Shown here in pieces: positions 9,136 to 18,358 of a stretch of 41,175 nt of DNA. The stretch spans positions 1 through 41,175 of the forward strand of contig CACYXI010000017.1 of the NCBI GenBank assembly GCA_902778265.1. The letters run 5' to 3'. The first letter of the stretch is position 1. Each line of letters begins with the position of its first letter. Made by a program: the position numbers and the translations under genes. The DNA comes from an uncultured Bacteroidales bacterium. GTDB lineage: Bacteria; Bacteroidota; Bacteroidia; Bacteroidales; Bacteroidaceae. A model generated the notes under the pieces. The model searched no databases, was not told the DNA's origin, and saw only the letters and a program-made list of their open reading frames with translations.

Positions 9136-9544
9136 TGTATTCGATTGTTCAATTATCGAATTGGATAAGCATCACGAGGACCGCAGGGGGAATCTCACAG
9201 TCGTAGAGAATGGAAAAACGTTGCCATTTGATGTGAAGCGTGTATATTATCTTTATGACATTCCCGGTGGTGAAGGACGTGGCGCTCACGCTCATAAAGA
9301 GCTTGAACAACTGATAGTGGCAGCCTCTGGTTCTTTTACTGTGACCTTGGATGATGGTGACTGCAAACGTAGTTTTCTGCTGAACAGACCTTATCAGGGA
9401 TTGTATGTGAAGCCGGGGTTATGGCGTGATCTAGTGGATTTCTCTTCTGGTGCTGTTGCAATGGTTTTGGCCAGCGAGGTGTACCGAAAAGAGGATTATA
9501 TACGAGATTACAACGAATTTATTGAGTTTAGGAAACAATTATAG
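9122..9544 (+). CDS. fdtA: dTDP-4-oxo-6-deoxyglucose 3,4-ketoisomerase
   Basis: A 140-residue cupin with the intact motif DIPGGEGRGAHAHKELEQ, including catalytic-type histidines H56 and H58. FdtA converts dTDP-4-oxo-6-deoxy-glucose to the 3-oxo-6-deoxy-galactose isomer, and QdtA gives the gluco isomer; which of the two this is cannot be told from motifs alone. It sits between the degenerate paralogue and an ATP-grasp gene, with the matching aminotransferase FdtB two genes downstream. The start overlaps the previous gene, arguing for coupled translation of both cupins. Confidence 0.87.
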   Translation: MAKYNVFDCSIIELDKHHEDRRGNLTVVENGKTLPFDVKRVYYLYDIPGGEGRGAHAHKELEQLIVAASGSFTVTLDDGDCKRSFLLNRPYQGLYVKPGLWRDLVDFSSGAVAMVLASEVYRKEDYIRDYNEFIEFRKQL

Positions 9545-9554
9545 CATAGTTTAA

Positions 9555-10790
9555 ATGGAAAAGTATTTTATATTGTTGGGCGAGAATCCCCTTCTGTGGG
9601 GACAAGTATGTCATCTTCGTGAGTTGGGCTATAAGGTGATTTTGGTAGCATGGAGCGAGAAGCCTCGTATCGAGGGTGACATGTATATTCAGAAAGATAT
9701 AAAGGATTCAAAGGGCATTATTGCAGAACTTGAGGCCCGTGGTTTGAAAGGGCAAGTTTATGGCGCTTTATCAAGTATTGACTTGGCTGCACCAACAGTA
9801 AACGCTATCAACGGCTGGTGCGGCAACAAGACAATGCCCGAAAAGTTCAACAGCGTGCTGAGCAAAGAGGAGATGCGCGATGCATGGATGAAAGCCGGTG
9901 TGTTCAACCGCATCTCGAAGATGGACGATGAATTCCCGTTAGATGAGATATATGAGACTTCCAAAAAGATGAAACTCATCTGCAAACCTAATGTGGCAGC
10001 AAGCTCTCGTGGCATTACCATTCTTGAAAAAGGACAGACCAAAGAGGCACTTGCAGAGGCTTTAGCAAAAGCAAAGGAGACTTCCTTTGATGGACGTTGT
10101 CTGATTGAGGAGTTTGTAGAAGGTGAAGAGTTTACGGTGGATATGCTTGGTGATGCCTACGGCAATGTGAATTGCTACAGCAGTTCCATCCAACACCACT
10201 CACTCTATGCCTTTAAGAATCATGTGACAGTCATCCATCACTGGAACTCACGCAAATATGATGATGAAACCTGGGTACGTATTGCTAATTTCGGTATAGA
10301 GTGTTATAAGGCTCTTGGTCTCCACAGTATGTTTGGTCACCTTGAAATCATTATGAAAGAAGACGGGACATTTACTCCTGTTGAAATGGGTGCTCGAAGC
10401 AGTGGTTTTATTTGTAGCCATACAGTTTGGAAAGCCTCTGGTCACGACTATCTTGGTGACTATGTTAAGATGCTGCATGGAGAAGCCATCACTCCCGGTA
10501 ATTATATGAACGGAGAAAATGCCTCCATGTGGTTTGGCTACGACATTCCTTCCCATAGTCATTCTGTTGCAGAAACCAATATCACTGAATTCCTTGATCC
10601 GCGAATTACCGTTCTTTATGAGAACCATGACGGTTTGAAGGTTGATACTGACTATGGTGATTATATCAACGATGGTGACCGAGACAAGTTCGGTTATGCC
10701 ATCCTTTGTGGACCTCGTGATATTATGACCTACGAAAGCGTACAGGAATCGAACGAGAAGTTCTTAGATAAATTCTTAGGCAGAAAATAG
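9555..10790 (+). CDS. ATP-grasp ligase of the amino-sugar module
   Basis: A 411-residue ATP-grasp enzyme. An N-terminal Rossmann-like part ([23 protein letters not shown]) precedes the ATP-grasp fold, where [18 protein letters not shown] is the nucleotide-binding lysine and glycine loop, [17 protein letters not shown] the linker region, and [23 protein letters not shown] the metal-binding acidic segment. Such carboxylate-amine ligases join a carboxylate to an amine through an acyl phosphate. Its position between the isomerase and the FdtB aminotransferase suggests it attaches an amino acid or other acid to the new sugar amine; the substrates are not known. Confidence 0.82.
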   Translation: MEKYFILLGENPLLWGQVCHLRELGYKVILVAWSEKPRIEGDMYIQKDIKDSKGIIAELEARGLKGQVYGALSSIDLAAPTVNAINGWCGNKTMPEKFNSVLSKEEMRDAWMKAGVFNRISKMDDEFPLDEIYETSKKMKLICKPNVAASSRGITILEKGQTKEALAEALAKAKETSFDGRCLIEEFVEGEEFTVDMLGDAYGNVNCYSSSIQHHSLYAFKNHVTVIHHWNSRKYDDETWVRIANFGIECYKALGLHSMFGHLEIIMKEDGTFTPVEMGARSSGFICSHTVWKASGHDYLGDYVKMLHGEAITPGNYMNGENASMWFGYDIPSHSHSVAETNITEFLDPRITVLYENHDGLKVDTDYGDYINDGDRDKFGYAILCGPRDIMTYESVQESNEKFLDKFLGRK

Positions 10791-10797
10791 TTTAATC

Positions 10798-11919
10798 ATG
10801 ATACATTTCCTTTCATTAAAAGATGTTACTGCCCTGCATGGCGCAGAGATTAACGAGGCAGTAACCAGAGTGGTAAATAATGGGTGGTATCTTCAAGGCG
10901 AGGAGAACAAACGCTTCGAGGAGAATTATGCAAAGTTCATAGGAACCAAGTATTGCATTGGATGTGCAAACGGTTTGGATGCCCTTATCTGGATATTCCG
11001 TGCCTATATTGAGATGGGTGTGATGCAGCCTGGTGACGAGGTGATTGTTCCAGCAAATACCTATATTGCCACCATCCTTGCCATCACGGAGAATGGCTTG
11101 AAGCCCATCCTTGTTGAGCCCAAACTCAACACATTGGAGATTGACGACGACGTCATTGAGGCAGCTATCTCTCCGCGTACAAAGGCCATAGCCATTGTAC
11201 ACCTCTATGGTCGCAATGCTTACACTGAGAAGATTGGTGAGTTGTGCAAGAAGTACAATCTGAAGCTCGTAGAGGATAATGCACAAGCTCATGGATGCAA
11301 GCATACTGATGGCAGAATAACAGGTTCCATCGGTGATGCTGCTGGCCATAGTTTCTATCCTGGCAAGAACCTTGGTGCTCTTGGTGATGGCGGTGCTGTT
11401 ACCACCAACGACCCAGAGTTAGCTGCAGTAGTTCGTGCTTTAGCTAATTACGGCTCACAGAAGAAGTATGTGTTCAAATACACTGGCCGCAACAGTCGAT
11501 TGGATGAAATCCAAGCTGCTGTGCTGGATGTAAAGTTGAAGTATCTTGTAGAGGATAATGCTCACCGTAAGGAGGTTGCTCATTTCTATTATGAGCATAT
11601 CGATAATCCATTAATTACCATGCCCGAATTGCTACCTGACGAGCAAAATGCTTATCACCTGTTCCCGATATTGGTGGCAGATGGTAAGCGTGATGCCCTG
11701 CATGACTATTTGGAGCAGAATGGAGTAGGAAGCGTGATCCATTATCCCATTGCCCCACACAAACAAGAGTGCTATGCTAAGGAAGGTTGGAATCTACCTC
11801 AACTTAAACTTCCCATTACAGAGAAGATCGCAGACGAGGAGTTAAGTCTGCCGATAGGACCAACCATAAAAAGGGAAGAACTCATTATGATAGCTTCTTT
11901 GATCAACTCATTTAAATAA
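10798..11919 (+). CDS. fdtB: DegT/DnrJ/EryC1 sugar aminotransferase (FdtB-like)
   Basis: A 373-residue PLP-dependent sugar aminotransferase. Family signatures include [31 protein letters not shown], the aspartate region VEDNAQAHG and [17 protein letters not shown] with the PLP lysine at K190. With FdtA it would convert the 3-oxo-6-deoxyhexose nucleotide to the 3-amino sugar (Fuc3N or Qui3N type). Neighbourhood with FdtA-like genes supports the 3-amino assignment over the 4-amino enzymes of the same family. Confidence 0.9.
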   Translation: MIHFLSLKDVTALHGAEINEAVTRVVNNGWYLQGEENKRFEENYAKFIGTKYCIGCANGLDALIWIFRAYIEMGVMQPGDEVIVPANTYIATILAITENGLKPILVEPKLNTLEIDDDVIEAAISPRTKAIAIVHLYGRNAYTEKIGELCKKYNLKLVEDNAQAHGCKHTDGRITGSIGDAAGHSFYPGKNLGALGDGGAVTTNDPELAAVVRALANYGSQKKYVFKYTGRNSRLDEIQAAVLDVKLKYLVEDNAHRKEVAHFYYEHIDNPLITMPELLPDEQNAYHLFPILVADGKRDALHDYLEQNGVGSVIHYPIAPHKQECYAKEGWNLPQLKLPITEKIADEELSLPIGPTIKREELIMIASLINSFK

Positions 11920-11980
11920 AATTCTCTGTTTATATGCCATAAAAGTTGAAACCTTAATATCCGAATATAAGGAAATTAAT

Positions 11981-13522
11981 ATGCCCAATTATTCCTCATC
12001 TAACCAAAGGCTTGCAAAGAACAGCGTATTCCTAACTATCAGAATGGTGATAGTTCTTGCCATATCATTATATACCACTCGAGTGGTATTACGTATACTT
12101 GGCATAGAGGATTATGGCGTTTATAATGTGGTATGTGGCTTTGTATCAATGTTCACCTTTCTCAACACTTCGATGAGCAATGGCATACAACGGTTTTTCA
12201 ACTTTGAATTAGGAAAAAATGGAGAAGAAGGTGCCAGAAAGGTTTATTGTACTGCATTATATACTCAGATACTACTTGCGATAGTTATTGTTGTTTTAAC
12301 TGAGAGTTTGGGGTTATGGTATTTGCATAATAAAATGGTGATACCTGATGGCCGTATGCTGGCTGCCGAATGGATTTTCCAATTGTCGGTCATGAGTTTT
12401 GTCTTTGTCATAATGCAGGCACCATATTCTGCATCTGTAATGGCTCATGAGCGTATGGATTACTATGCAATTGTGAGTGTATTTGATGCAGTTTTCAAAC
12501 TAGGCATTGTCTTTTTGTTACCATTATTGTCAGGAGATAGCTTAATTTGGTATGGAGTTTTAGTTACTCTTATCAGTATTATTAACTTCCTTATGTATTT
12601 TGTCTATAGTAAACGCAATTTTATAGAAATAAAATTCATAAGAGGATTTAATAAACCATTGTTTAAATCCATGCTGAGTTTTTCAGGCTGGAATTTGTTT
12701 GGGTCCTTTTCTGGTGTGATGCAAGAACAAGGTATTAACCTTGTAATAAACTATTTCTTTGGACCGATTGTTAATGCGGCAAGAGGCGTTGCTTCTCAAG
12801 TTAATGCTGGACTTGAAGGATTCGTTACTAATATCACGATGCCAGTACGCCCTCAGGTTGTACAGTCGTATGCACGTGGTGACAATAATCGAATGATGAA
12901 CCTTACCTTTAGCATAAGTAAGTTAAGTTGTTGTTTCCTCCTAATGATGGCCGTACCAATCTGTGTTGAGATTAACTATGTTCTTCATTTATGGCTTGGC
13001 GATAACGTTCCAGATTATGCAGCAATTTTCACGGTAATTATACTTGTTGGTTCACTTATTAGTAACCTTAATGCAGCTACTTCAAATGTGGTACACGCTA
13101 CTGGTGATATGAAGAAATATCAGTTTTGGAGTAGCATGATAAAGATAAGTTGCATACCAATAGCTTTTTTTGTCTTGAAATCTTATCCACAGGCGGAATT
13201 GGCACTTATAGTTGTTATGGTGTGTAGGTTAATTGGCCATATTGTCGGATTGTTTATTGTTCGAAGTTTAGTTAATGTGTCTTTGAGACAATATACTTAC
13301 AAAGTCATTATACCAATAGCGTTAGTGGCTATATGTTCGATAGTAACAACTTATCCAATTCACATATTTATAAATGAAGGTTTCCTTCGCTTATTGTGCG
13401 TTACTATAGTTGGAATATTTTCGGTGGGTTTGTCATTGTATTATCTTGCATTAGATAAAAACGAAAAGCATCTCTTTATGCAACTTGCAAATGGTTTATT
13501 AAGTAAATTTAATCATAAATAA
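11981..13522 (+). CDS. wzx: Wzx-type polysaccharide flippase
   Basis: A 513-residue integral membrane protein with about 12-14 hydrophobic segments and the N-terminal signature RLAKNSVFLTIRMVIVLAISLYTTRVVLRILGIEDYGVYNVV of the oligosaccharide flippase (MOP) family. It would move the undecaprenyl-linked repeat unit across the inner membrane. The 61-nt gap upstream is one of the larger ones in the first half of the locus. With the Wzy-like gene at 19895 it places this locus in the Wzx/Wzy pathway. Confidence 0.9.
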   Translation: MPNYSSSNQRLAKNSVFLTIRMVIVLAISLYTTRVVLRILGIEDYGVYNVVCGFVSMFTFLNTSMSNGIQRFFNFELGKNGEEGARKVYCTALYTQILLAIVIVVLTESLGLWYLHNKMVIPDGRMLAAEWIFQLSVMSFVFVIMQAPYSASVMAHERMDYYAIVSVFDAVFKLGIVFLLPLLSGDSLIWYGVLVTLISIINFLMYFVYSKRNFIEIKFIRGFNKPLFKSMLSFSGWNLFGSFSGVMQEQGINLVINYFFGPIVNAARGVASQVNAGLEGFVTNITMPVRPQVVQSYARGDNNRMMNLTFSISKLSCCFLLMMAVPICVEINYVLHLWLGDNVPDYAAIFTVIILVGSLISNLNAATSNVVHATGDMKKYQFWSSMIKISCIPIAFFVLKSYPQAELALIVVMVCRLIGHIVGLFIVRSLVNVSLRQYTYKVIIPIALVAICSIVTTYPIHIFINEGFLRLLCVTIVGIFSVGLSLYYLALDKNEKHLFMQLANGLLSKFNHK

Positions 13523-13523
13523 T

Positions 13524-14342
13524 ATGTACGAAGATTTGAAGAGAAAGTATAATCCTGAAGGCTCTGCATTACGGCGTGACCAGAAAGAACTATTTAGGAT
13601 GTTGAAGATAGTTGCAGATATCTGTAAGGAGAATAATATTCAATGGTGGCTTTCTTCGGGAACATTACTTGGAGCAGCACGTCACCAAGGTTTCATTCCT
13701 TGGGACGATGATATGGATATTGTTCTTTTGAAAAAGGACTATAGACGCTTAGAAAAGATTCTTTGTAATTTTAAAAGTGATGAATTCGTTTTCCATTGTA
13801 TGAAAACTGATGTGGATTATGTTAATTCCTTTGGAAAATTTCGCAAAAGGCATGGCGCTATTCAATCTAGTAGTCATCGGTATGCATATTATAAGTGGAA
13901 GGGAATAGGCTTTGATATTTTTGCTATCGAAAAGACTAACTATTTTTCGGCTTTAATGGCCGATAAGTTATATTCTAGAATGCAGTGGAAGACTTTACAC
14001 ATTGACACACCATGGATTCGCAAACCATTGATAAGAATAATAGAATTCTTTAATTTTGGTTTATTATTTCCTGTACTAAAGTTTATTGGACTTATTAATC
14101 CACATAAAGAGTACCATTACACTTTAGGTTCTGGTTGGCCGAACCACATCTTTTATTTGAAACATACATTCCCTTTAACTACAGCAGAATTTGAAGGAGA
14201 ACAGATGCCTGTTCCAAAAGATATGGATGCCTATCTTACAAATGTATATGGCGATTGGCGAAAGCTCCCTTCTGAAGAGGATATCAAAAAAGCAATCCAT
14301 TGTCAAGAATATCGAGATGAAATATATGGTAAAGATCAATAA
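13524..14342 (+). CDS. LicD-family phosphotransferase
   Basis: A 272-residue LicD-family protein. The diagnostic stretch WWLSSGTLLGAARHQGFIPWDDDMDIVL (residues 41-67) carries the acidic DDDMD metal site. LicD proteins move phosphocholine or another phospho-alcohol from a CDP carrier to a sugar. It begins one base after the flippase stop. A second LicD-like gene lies at 19134 with several CTP-using enzymes between them, so two different phosphodiester substituents or two acceptor positions are likely. Confidence 0.88.
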   Translation: MYEDLKRKYNPEGSALRRDQKELFRMLKIVADICKENNIQWWLSSGTLLGAARHQGFIPWDDDMDIVLLKKDYRRLEKILCNFKSDEFVFHCMKTDVDYVNSFGKFRKRHGAIQSSSHRYAYYKWKGIGFDIFAIEKTNYFSALMADKLYSRMQWKTLHIDTPWIRKPLIRIIEFFNFGLLFPVLKFIGLINPHKEYHYTLGSGWPNHIFYLKHTFPLTTAEFEGEQMPVPKDMDAYLTNVYGDWRKLPSEEDIKKAIHCQEYRDEIYGKDQ

Positions 14343-14354
14343 TTTAAATAGATT

Positions 14355-15695
14355 ATGACAAAGGTAATTACCTACGGAACTTATGACTTGCTTCATCAAG
14401 GTCATATTAATCTATTACGTCGTGCAAAAGAATTGGGAGACTACCTGATTGTAGGTGTCACTAGCGATAGCTTTGACCGAGGTCGTGGTAAGCTGAATGT
14501 CCGTAACAACGTTTTAGAACGTGTTGAGGCTGTAAAGGCCACAGGCTATGCTGATGAGGTGATTATTGAAGATTACCTCGGGCAGAAGATTGATGATATT
14601 CAAAAATATGATGTTGATATATTTGCCATTGGTAGTGACTGGGAAGGTAAATTTGACTACTTGAATGAATATTGTAAAGTGGTGTACCTACCTCGAACTG
14701 AAGGTATATCATCCACAATGCTTCGCGAAGAGAGTCAAGATACTTATCGTATAGGCGTTATTGGTAGCGGTCGTATTGCAAATCGCTTTGTGCCGGAAAC
14801 AAAGGTGGTGAATGGTGCTGAGGTTGTGGCCGTCCTGAATCCCAATCAAGCAGAAGCTGAGTCATTTGCCAAGACACATCGAATTGAGGCATATACAGGC
14901 TTTGACTCCTTCATTGAAAAAATAGATGCCGTTTATATTGCTTCACCTCACCTGTCGCACTATGACTACATCAATCGCAGTCTGTTAGCTAGGAAGCATG
15001 TGCTTTGTGAAATACCGTTCACTCTCAACAAAGAAGAAGCTCTAGAATTATACCGTCTGGCAGAGGAGAAAAACCTCGTGCTGATGGAAGCAAGCAAGAC
15101 AGCTTTCTGCCCAGCTTTTGGTCACATAGTGACACTTATCAAGAGCGGTATTATCGGTGATGTGGTAGATGTGAAAGCTTCTTTGAGTAAGATGGTTGAA
15201 CCACCTACACGCGAATTGGATGCTACACAAGCAGGTGGAGCAATGACAGAACATGCCCCCTTAACCTTAATGGCCATCATTAAACTATTGGGTTTGGATT
15301 GGAAAGATATAAATTTCCACACAAAGAAAGAGAATGGGGTTGATATTTATACTAAAGGGGTGATTAATTATCCCCATGCTACATCATCCTTTACGCTTGG
15401 CATAGGTGTAAAAACAGAAGGTAACTTGGTTGTTTCCGGAACTAAAGGCTATGTATATGTTCCTGCCCCATGGTGGCTTACAAGCTACTTTGAAGTGCGC
15501 TATGAAGACCAAACAAAGAACAAGAAATACTTCTATAGTTATGATGGGGAGGGGTTGCGCTATGAAATACAAGAATTTCTTTCCATGATTGTAAACAACC
15601 GCAGGAGTTGTTATAAATTACGTCGTCGTGAAAGTGTGGCTATAGCTGAGATAATTGAAAAATACCGTAACGGAGAAAACGTAACAGAAATATGA
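14355..15695 (+). CDS. Fusion of TagD-like cytidylyltransferase and Gfo/Idh/MocA oxidoreductase
   Basis: A 446-residue two-domain protein. Residues 1-130 are a glycerol-3-phosphate cytidylyltransferase-like domain: YGTYDLLHQGHINLL is the HxGH nucleotide site and RTEGISSTMLR the closing motif. Residues ~132-446 are a Gfo/Idh/MocA oxidoreductase starting YRIGVIGSGRIANRF. The normally conserved EKP triad of that family is E219-I220-P221 here, so the usual catalytic lysine is missing. The fusion suggests making a small polyol phosphate carrier, for example reduction followed by CDP activation, but loss of the lysine makes the redox chemistry uncertain. It sits between a LicD-like transferase and an SDR gene. 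Confidence 0.85.
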   Translation: MTKVITYGTYDLLHQGHINLLRRAKELGDYLIVGVTSDSFDRGRGKLNVRNNVLERVEAVKATGYADEVIIEDYLGQKIDDIQKYDVDIFAIGSDWEGKFDYLNEYCKVVYLPRTEGISSTMLREESQDTYRIGVIGSGRIANRFVPETKVVNGAEVVAVLNPNQAEAESFAKTHRIEAYTGFDSFIEKIDAVYIASPHLSHYDYINRSLLARKHVLCEIPFTLNKEEALELYRLAEEKNLVLMEASKTAFCPAFGHIVTLIKSGIIGDVVDVKASLSKMVEPPTRELDATQAGGAMTEHAPLTLMAIIKLLGLDWKDINFHTKKENGVDIYTKGVINYPHATSSFTLGIGVKTEGNLVVSGTKGYVYVPAPWWLTSYFEVRYEDQTKNKKYFYSYDGEGLRYEIQEFLSMIVNNRRSCYKLRRRESVAIAEIIEKYRNGENVTEI

Positions 15696-15698
15696 AAT

Positions 15699-16394
15699 AT
15701 GAAATATGCAGTTGTAACAGGTGCATCATCAGGTATGGGACTTGGCGTTGCCAAAATGCTTGTTGGAAAGGGTTACTACGTGTTCGCCACATACGTTGGA
15801 CCTGAATTCACAGAAAAGATTGATAATTACGAAGCACACCTTGTTGACCAGACAAATAGGGAAGAGGTGTATGCATTTATCAATTATGTAAAGTCCAAGA
15901 CAGACCATTTGGATTGCTTGGTTTGTAATGCTGGAATGAGTATTCGCAAGTCATTCACCGAGACTACTGATGCTGATTGGGACAAGCAGATGGAGGTTGC
16001 GGTTAATTCACACTATATCATGGTTCGTGAGTTCTTTCCCATCATTCCTGCTGGAAGTAGAATTCTCTTCACCGGTTCTCAGATGGCAGTACATCCTCAT
16101 GCAACTGTGCTAGCTTATGGCGTGACAAAATCTGCAGTCTGTGCACTTGCAAAAAACCTTGTTAAGGAGTTTGAAGGCACAGGAACCACGGTAAATGCCA
16201 TTATCCCCGGATTTGTGGCTACGCCTTGGCAGAATGAGAAGCCAGAAGAGATTAAACAGAATATATACAAGAAGACCGCTATCCATCGCTTCGCTACGGT
16301 TGATGAAATCGTAGATGCATTCCGCTTCTGCATAGATAATCCCTTTGTCAATGGTAGTATGATAGAAGTAAACGGAGGCTATTGTTATAAATAA
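15699..16394 (+). CDS. Short-chain dehydrogenase/reductase
   Basis: A 231-residue classical SDR. TGASSGMGLG (residues 7-16) is the dinucleotide loop, CNAG the structural motif, and Y140-x-x-x-K144 (YGVTK) the catalytic pair, with TGSQ as the serine region. Length is typical. It starts 3 nt after the TagD-oxidoreductase fusion and may reduce the carbonyl precursor of a polyol before CDP activation, by analogy with TarJ/Gtp-type steps; the actual substrate is not visible in the sequence. Confidence 0.87.
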   Translation: MKYAVVTGASSGMGLGVAKMLVGKGYYVFATYVGPEFTEKIDNYEAHLVDQTNREEVYAFINYVKSKTDHLDCLVCNAGMSIRKSFTETTDADWDKQMEVAVNSHYIMVREFFPIIPAGSRILFTGSQMAVHPHATVLAYGVTKSAVCALAKNLVKEFEGTGTTVNAIIPGFVATPWQNEKPEEIKQNIYKKTAIHRFATVDEIVDAFRFCIDNPFVNGSMIEVNGGYCYK

Positions 16395-16682
16395 TACAAA
16401 GAGGTGATGAGTTTTTTACGCGATATTGGGGAATTTAGCCGATAGATGTGTGTCTTTATTTGGGCGATACAAAACTTTAAATTAAGGATTTGTTGGACGG
16501 TGGAAAGAGGGAGACTGGACATTTTGAATTATTATCCTTATAAATGAACAATCTGATGATTATTACACATCACAGTTGTTATTAAAGGGGGCAATAAATA
16601 CTTATGATAGGTTCCAATATGTGAAAGAAGTCTGGGTGTCAATAAAGGAATGCACAAAACGAATAAATAGAAGAAAAATAAT
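16395..16682 (+). pseudogene. 288-nt spacer with possible decayed coding fragments
   Basis: This is the longest gap inside the first 20 kb of the locus. Two short open stretches look more like coding than random DNA: one reads IKDLLDGGKRETGHFELL (about 16480-16535), and one, in another frame from about 16535 to 16680, reads NEQSDDYYTSQLLLKGAIN and then TYDRFQYVKEVWVSIKEC. Both lack starts and are broken. They may be the remains of a gene lost when the kinase module was inserted. I do not recognise the family, and chance is possible. Confidence 0.3.
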
Positions 16683-17612
16683 ATGGAAGAATCAATACAA
16701 ACAACAGGCGGTGTCTTGCATCCGCAAGATATTGAACTCATAAACAATTGTATCTGTGAGGTCTTTGGGTGCAGTCCTGATGCAATTACAGAGTTGAAAC
16801 CCCTTCAAAAGGGATTGTCAAATTCTGTATTGTCGTTCTGTTATAACGGCGGAAGGTATGTGTTCCGTTATCCTGGTCTTGGCTCAGAGATTCTCATAGA
16901 CCGAGGTCGTGAGTCAATAGTTCAAAAGCAAATTGAAGATGCAGGTGTGGATACATCTTTGGTAGCCATGAGTGTTCGCTACGGTTGGAGAATCTCCCGC
17001 TTTGTAGAAACTCGCACTTTCAACTACCATGATGTGAACGACATGGTGAGGGGCATTATTCAGCTACGTAAGCTCCATGCGGTACGTCCCAAAGTGAGAT
17101 GGGAATTCGACATCAAAGAGAAGTGGGAATCCATCCGTGATATGACACCTGCTGACAAATACGGAGATAATTTTGCGCAGTTTCCCGAGTTTAAGGAGAT
17201 AAAAGAGCGCATTTATAAGCTGTACGAACTTGCAAAGACTGATGGAATTAAAAAGTGTTTGACACATGGAGACTGCCGTGATGAGAATTTCTTGATTAAC
17301 AACGAAGAGATTCATCTCATTGATTGGGAGTATGCCGGCTTTGGCGATCCGGGATTTGACATTGGTTCATACGTGTGCGGGGGAGACCATTCCGAAGAAG
17401 AGGTAGATAGAATCCTGTTTACATACTTTGGCCGCAAACCAACACTGAAGGAACAGCGTCACTTCTATGCCTATATCGCCATCACAGGCTTTTTCTATAT
17501 GCACTGGACGATGTATAAGGAGTCTCAAGGCCAAATCATTGGTTATCTGAAGCCTCAATGGTATCACTTTGCTAAGGAATATAGTAAGAAAGCTTTGCCA
17601 TTGTATAATTAA
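16683..17612 (+). CDS. LicA-like choline/ethanolamine kinase family protein
   Basis: A 309-residue small-molecule kinase of the choline kinase/APH group. The Brenner-type motif is THGDCRDENFLI with H195, D197 and N202, followed by LIDWEYAGFGDPGFDIGSY with the metal aspartate D214; this WEYA form is typical of choline/ethanolamine kinases. An unusual feature is the missing transporter: no LicB-like choline importer is present. The next gene is a LicC-like cytidylyltransferase, so kinase, cytidylyltransferase and LicD reproduce the order of steps for phosphocholine (or phosphoethanolamine) decoration. Confidence 0.82.
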   Translation: MEESIQTTGGVLHPQDIELINNCICEVFGCSPDAITELKPLQKGLSNSVLSFCYNGGRYVFRYPGLGSEILIDRGRESIVQKQIEDAGVDTSLVAMSVRYGWRISRFVETRTFNYHDVNDMVRGIIQLRKLHAVRPKVRWEFDIKEKWESIRDMTPADKYGDNFAQFPEFKEIKERIYKLYELAKTDGIKKCLTHGDCRDENFLINNEEIHLIDWEYAGFGDPGFDIGSYVCGGDHSEEEVDRILFTYFGRKPTLKEQRHFYAYIAITGFFYMHWTMYKESQGQIIGYLKPQWYHFAKEYSKKALPLYN

Positions 17613-17627
17613 TAAAAAAGTAGAAAT

Positions 17628-18347
17628 ATGACATATATTATTTTATCAGCAGGTAAGGGTGTCAAGTTGCAACCCTTGACTTTGAATCACCCAAAGTCAT
17701 TGTATAAACTGGATGACAAGACTACTATTTTACAGCGACTGGTTCGTATGATTCGTAAATACGATGCAGAAGCCGAAATAGTGGTAGTAGTTGGCTATAT
17801 GTACAAGCAGATCCAAAAAGAACTGGAGGATGACAATGTGAAGTTTGTCCACAATCCGTTCTATTCCACTACAAGTTCAATGGGCTCACTGTGGTTTGCC
17901 AAGGACTATTTACAGCGAGAGAATGTGGCTATTATTAATGGTGACATCGTAGCTAGTGACAAGCTAATGCAGGATGTGGTATGCCAATATACAGATTACC
18001 CTTATGTGTTACTTGATAGTACCCACCGTGATGCCAATAAGTACAATGTACAGGTTCAAGGAGATTTGGTATGCGTTATGAGCAAGAACCTCACAGAGTA
18101 TGCTGGCAATTATGCTAGCATTACAAAGTTGGATGCTGTTTCATCCCGATTCTTACTTGAACAGTTAAACCAAATGGTTAACGATGAGATGTATAACTTG
18201 TTCTTTGAGGATGCTCTAGTACAGATGATTTTCCAGAAGAATTTTGAGTTATATTACAAGGATATCAAAGATTACGAGTGGACAGAGGTTGATTGTGTTG
18301 ATGATTTCCTGAAGGCCCGTCAGATTCAATTAGAAAGCGAAAAGTAA
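17628..18347 (+). CDS. LicC-like nucleotidyltransferase
   Basis: A 239-residue sugar-nucleotidyltransferase-fold protein. It begins MTYIILSAGKGVKLQPLTLN followed by HPKSLYKL, the GxGxxLxPLT and PKxL elements of the family, and contains NGDIV as the metal-binding aspartate. The arginine common after the glycine loop is K13. Next to a choline-kinase-like gene the best match is LicC, which makes CDP-choline from phosphocholine and CTP. The C-terminal EWTEVDCVDDF is also found in this group. A hexose-1-phosphate nucleotidyltransferase is the alternative. Confidence 0.8.
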   Translation: MTYIILSAGKGVKLQPLTLNHPKSLYKLDDKTTILQRLVRMIRKYDAEAEIVVVVGYMYKQIQKELEDDNVKFVHNPFYSTTSSMGSLWFAKDYLQRENVAIINGDIVASDKLMQDVVCQYTDYPYVLLDSTHRDANKYNVQVQGDLVCVMSKNLTEYAGNYASITKLDAVSSRFLLEQLNQMVNDEMYNLFFEDALVQMIFQKNFELYYKDIKDYEWTEVDCVDDFLKARQIQLESEK

Positions 18348-18358
18348 GAACTGAGAGA

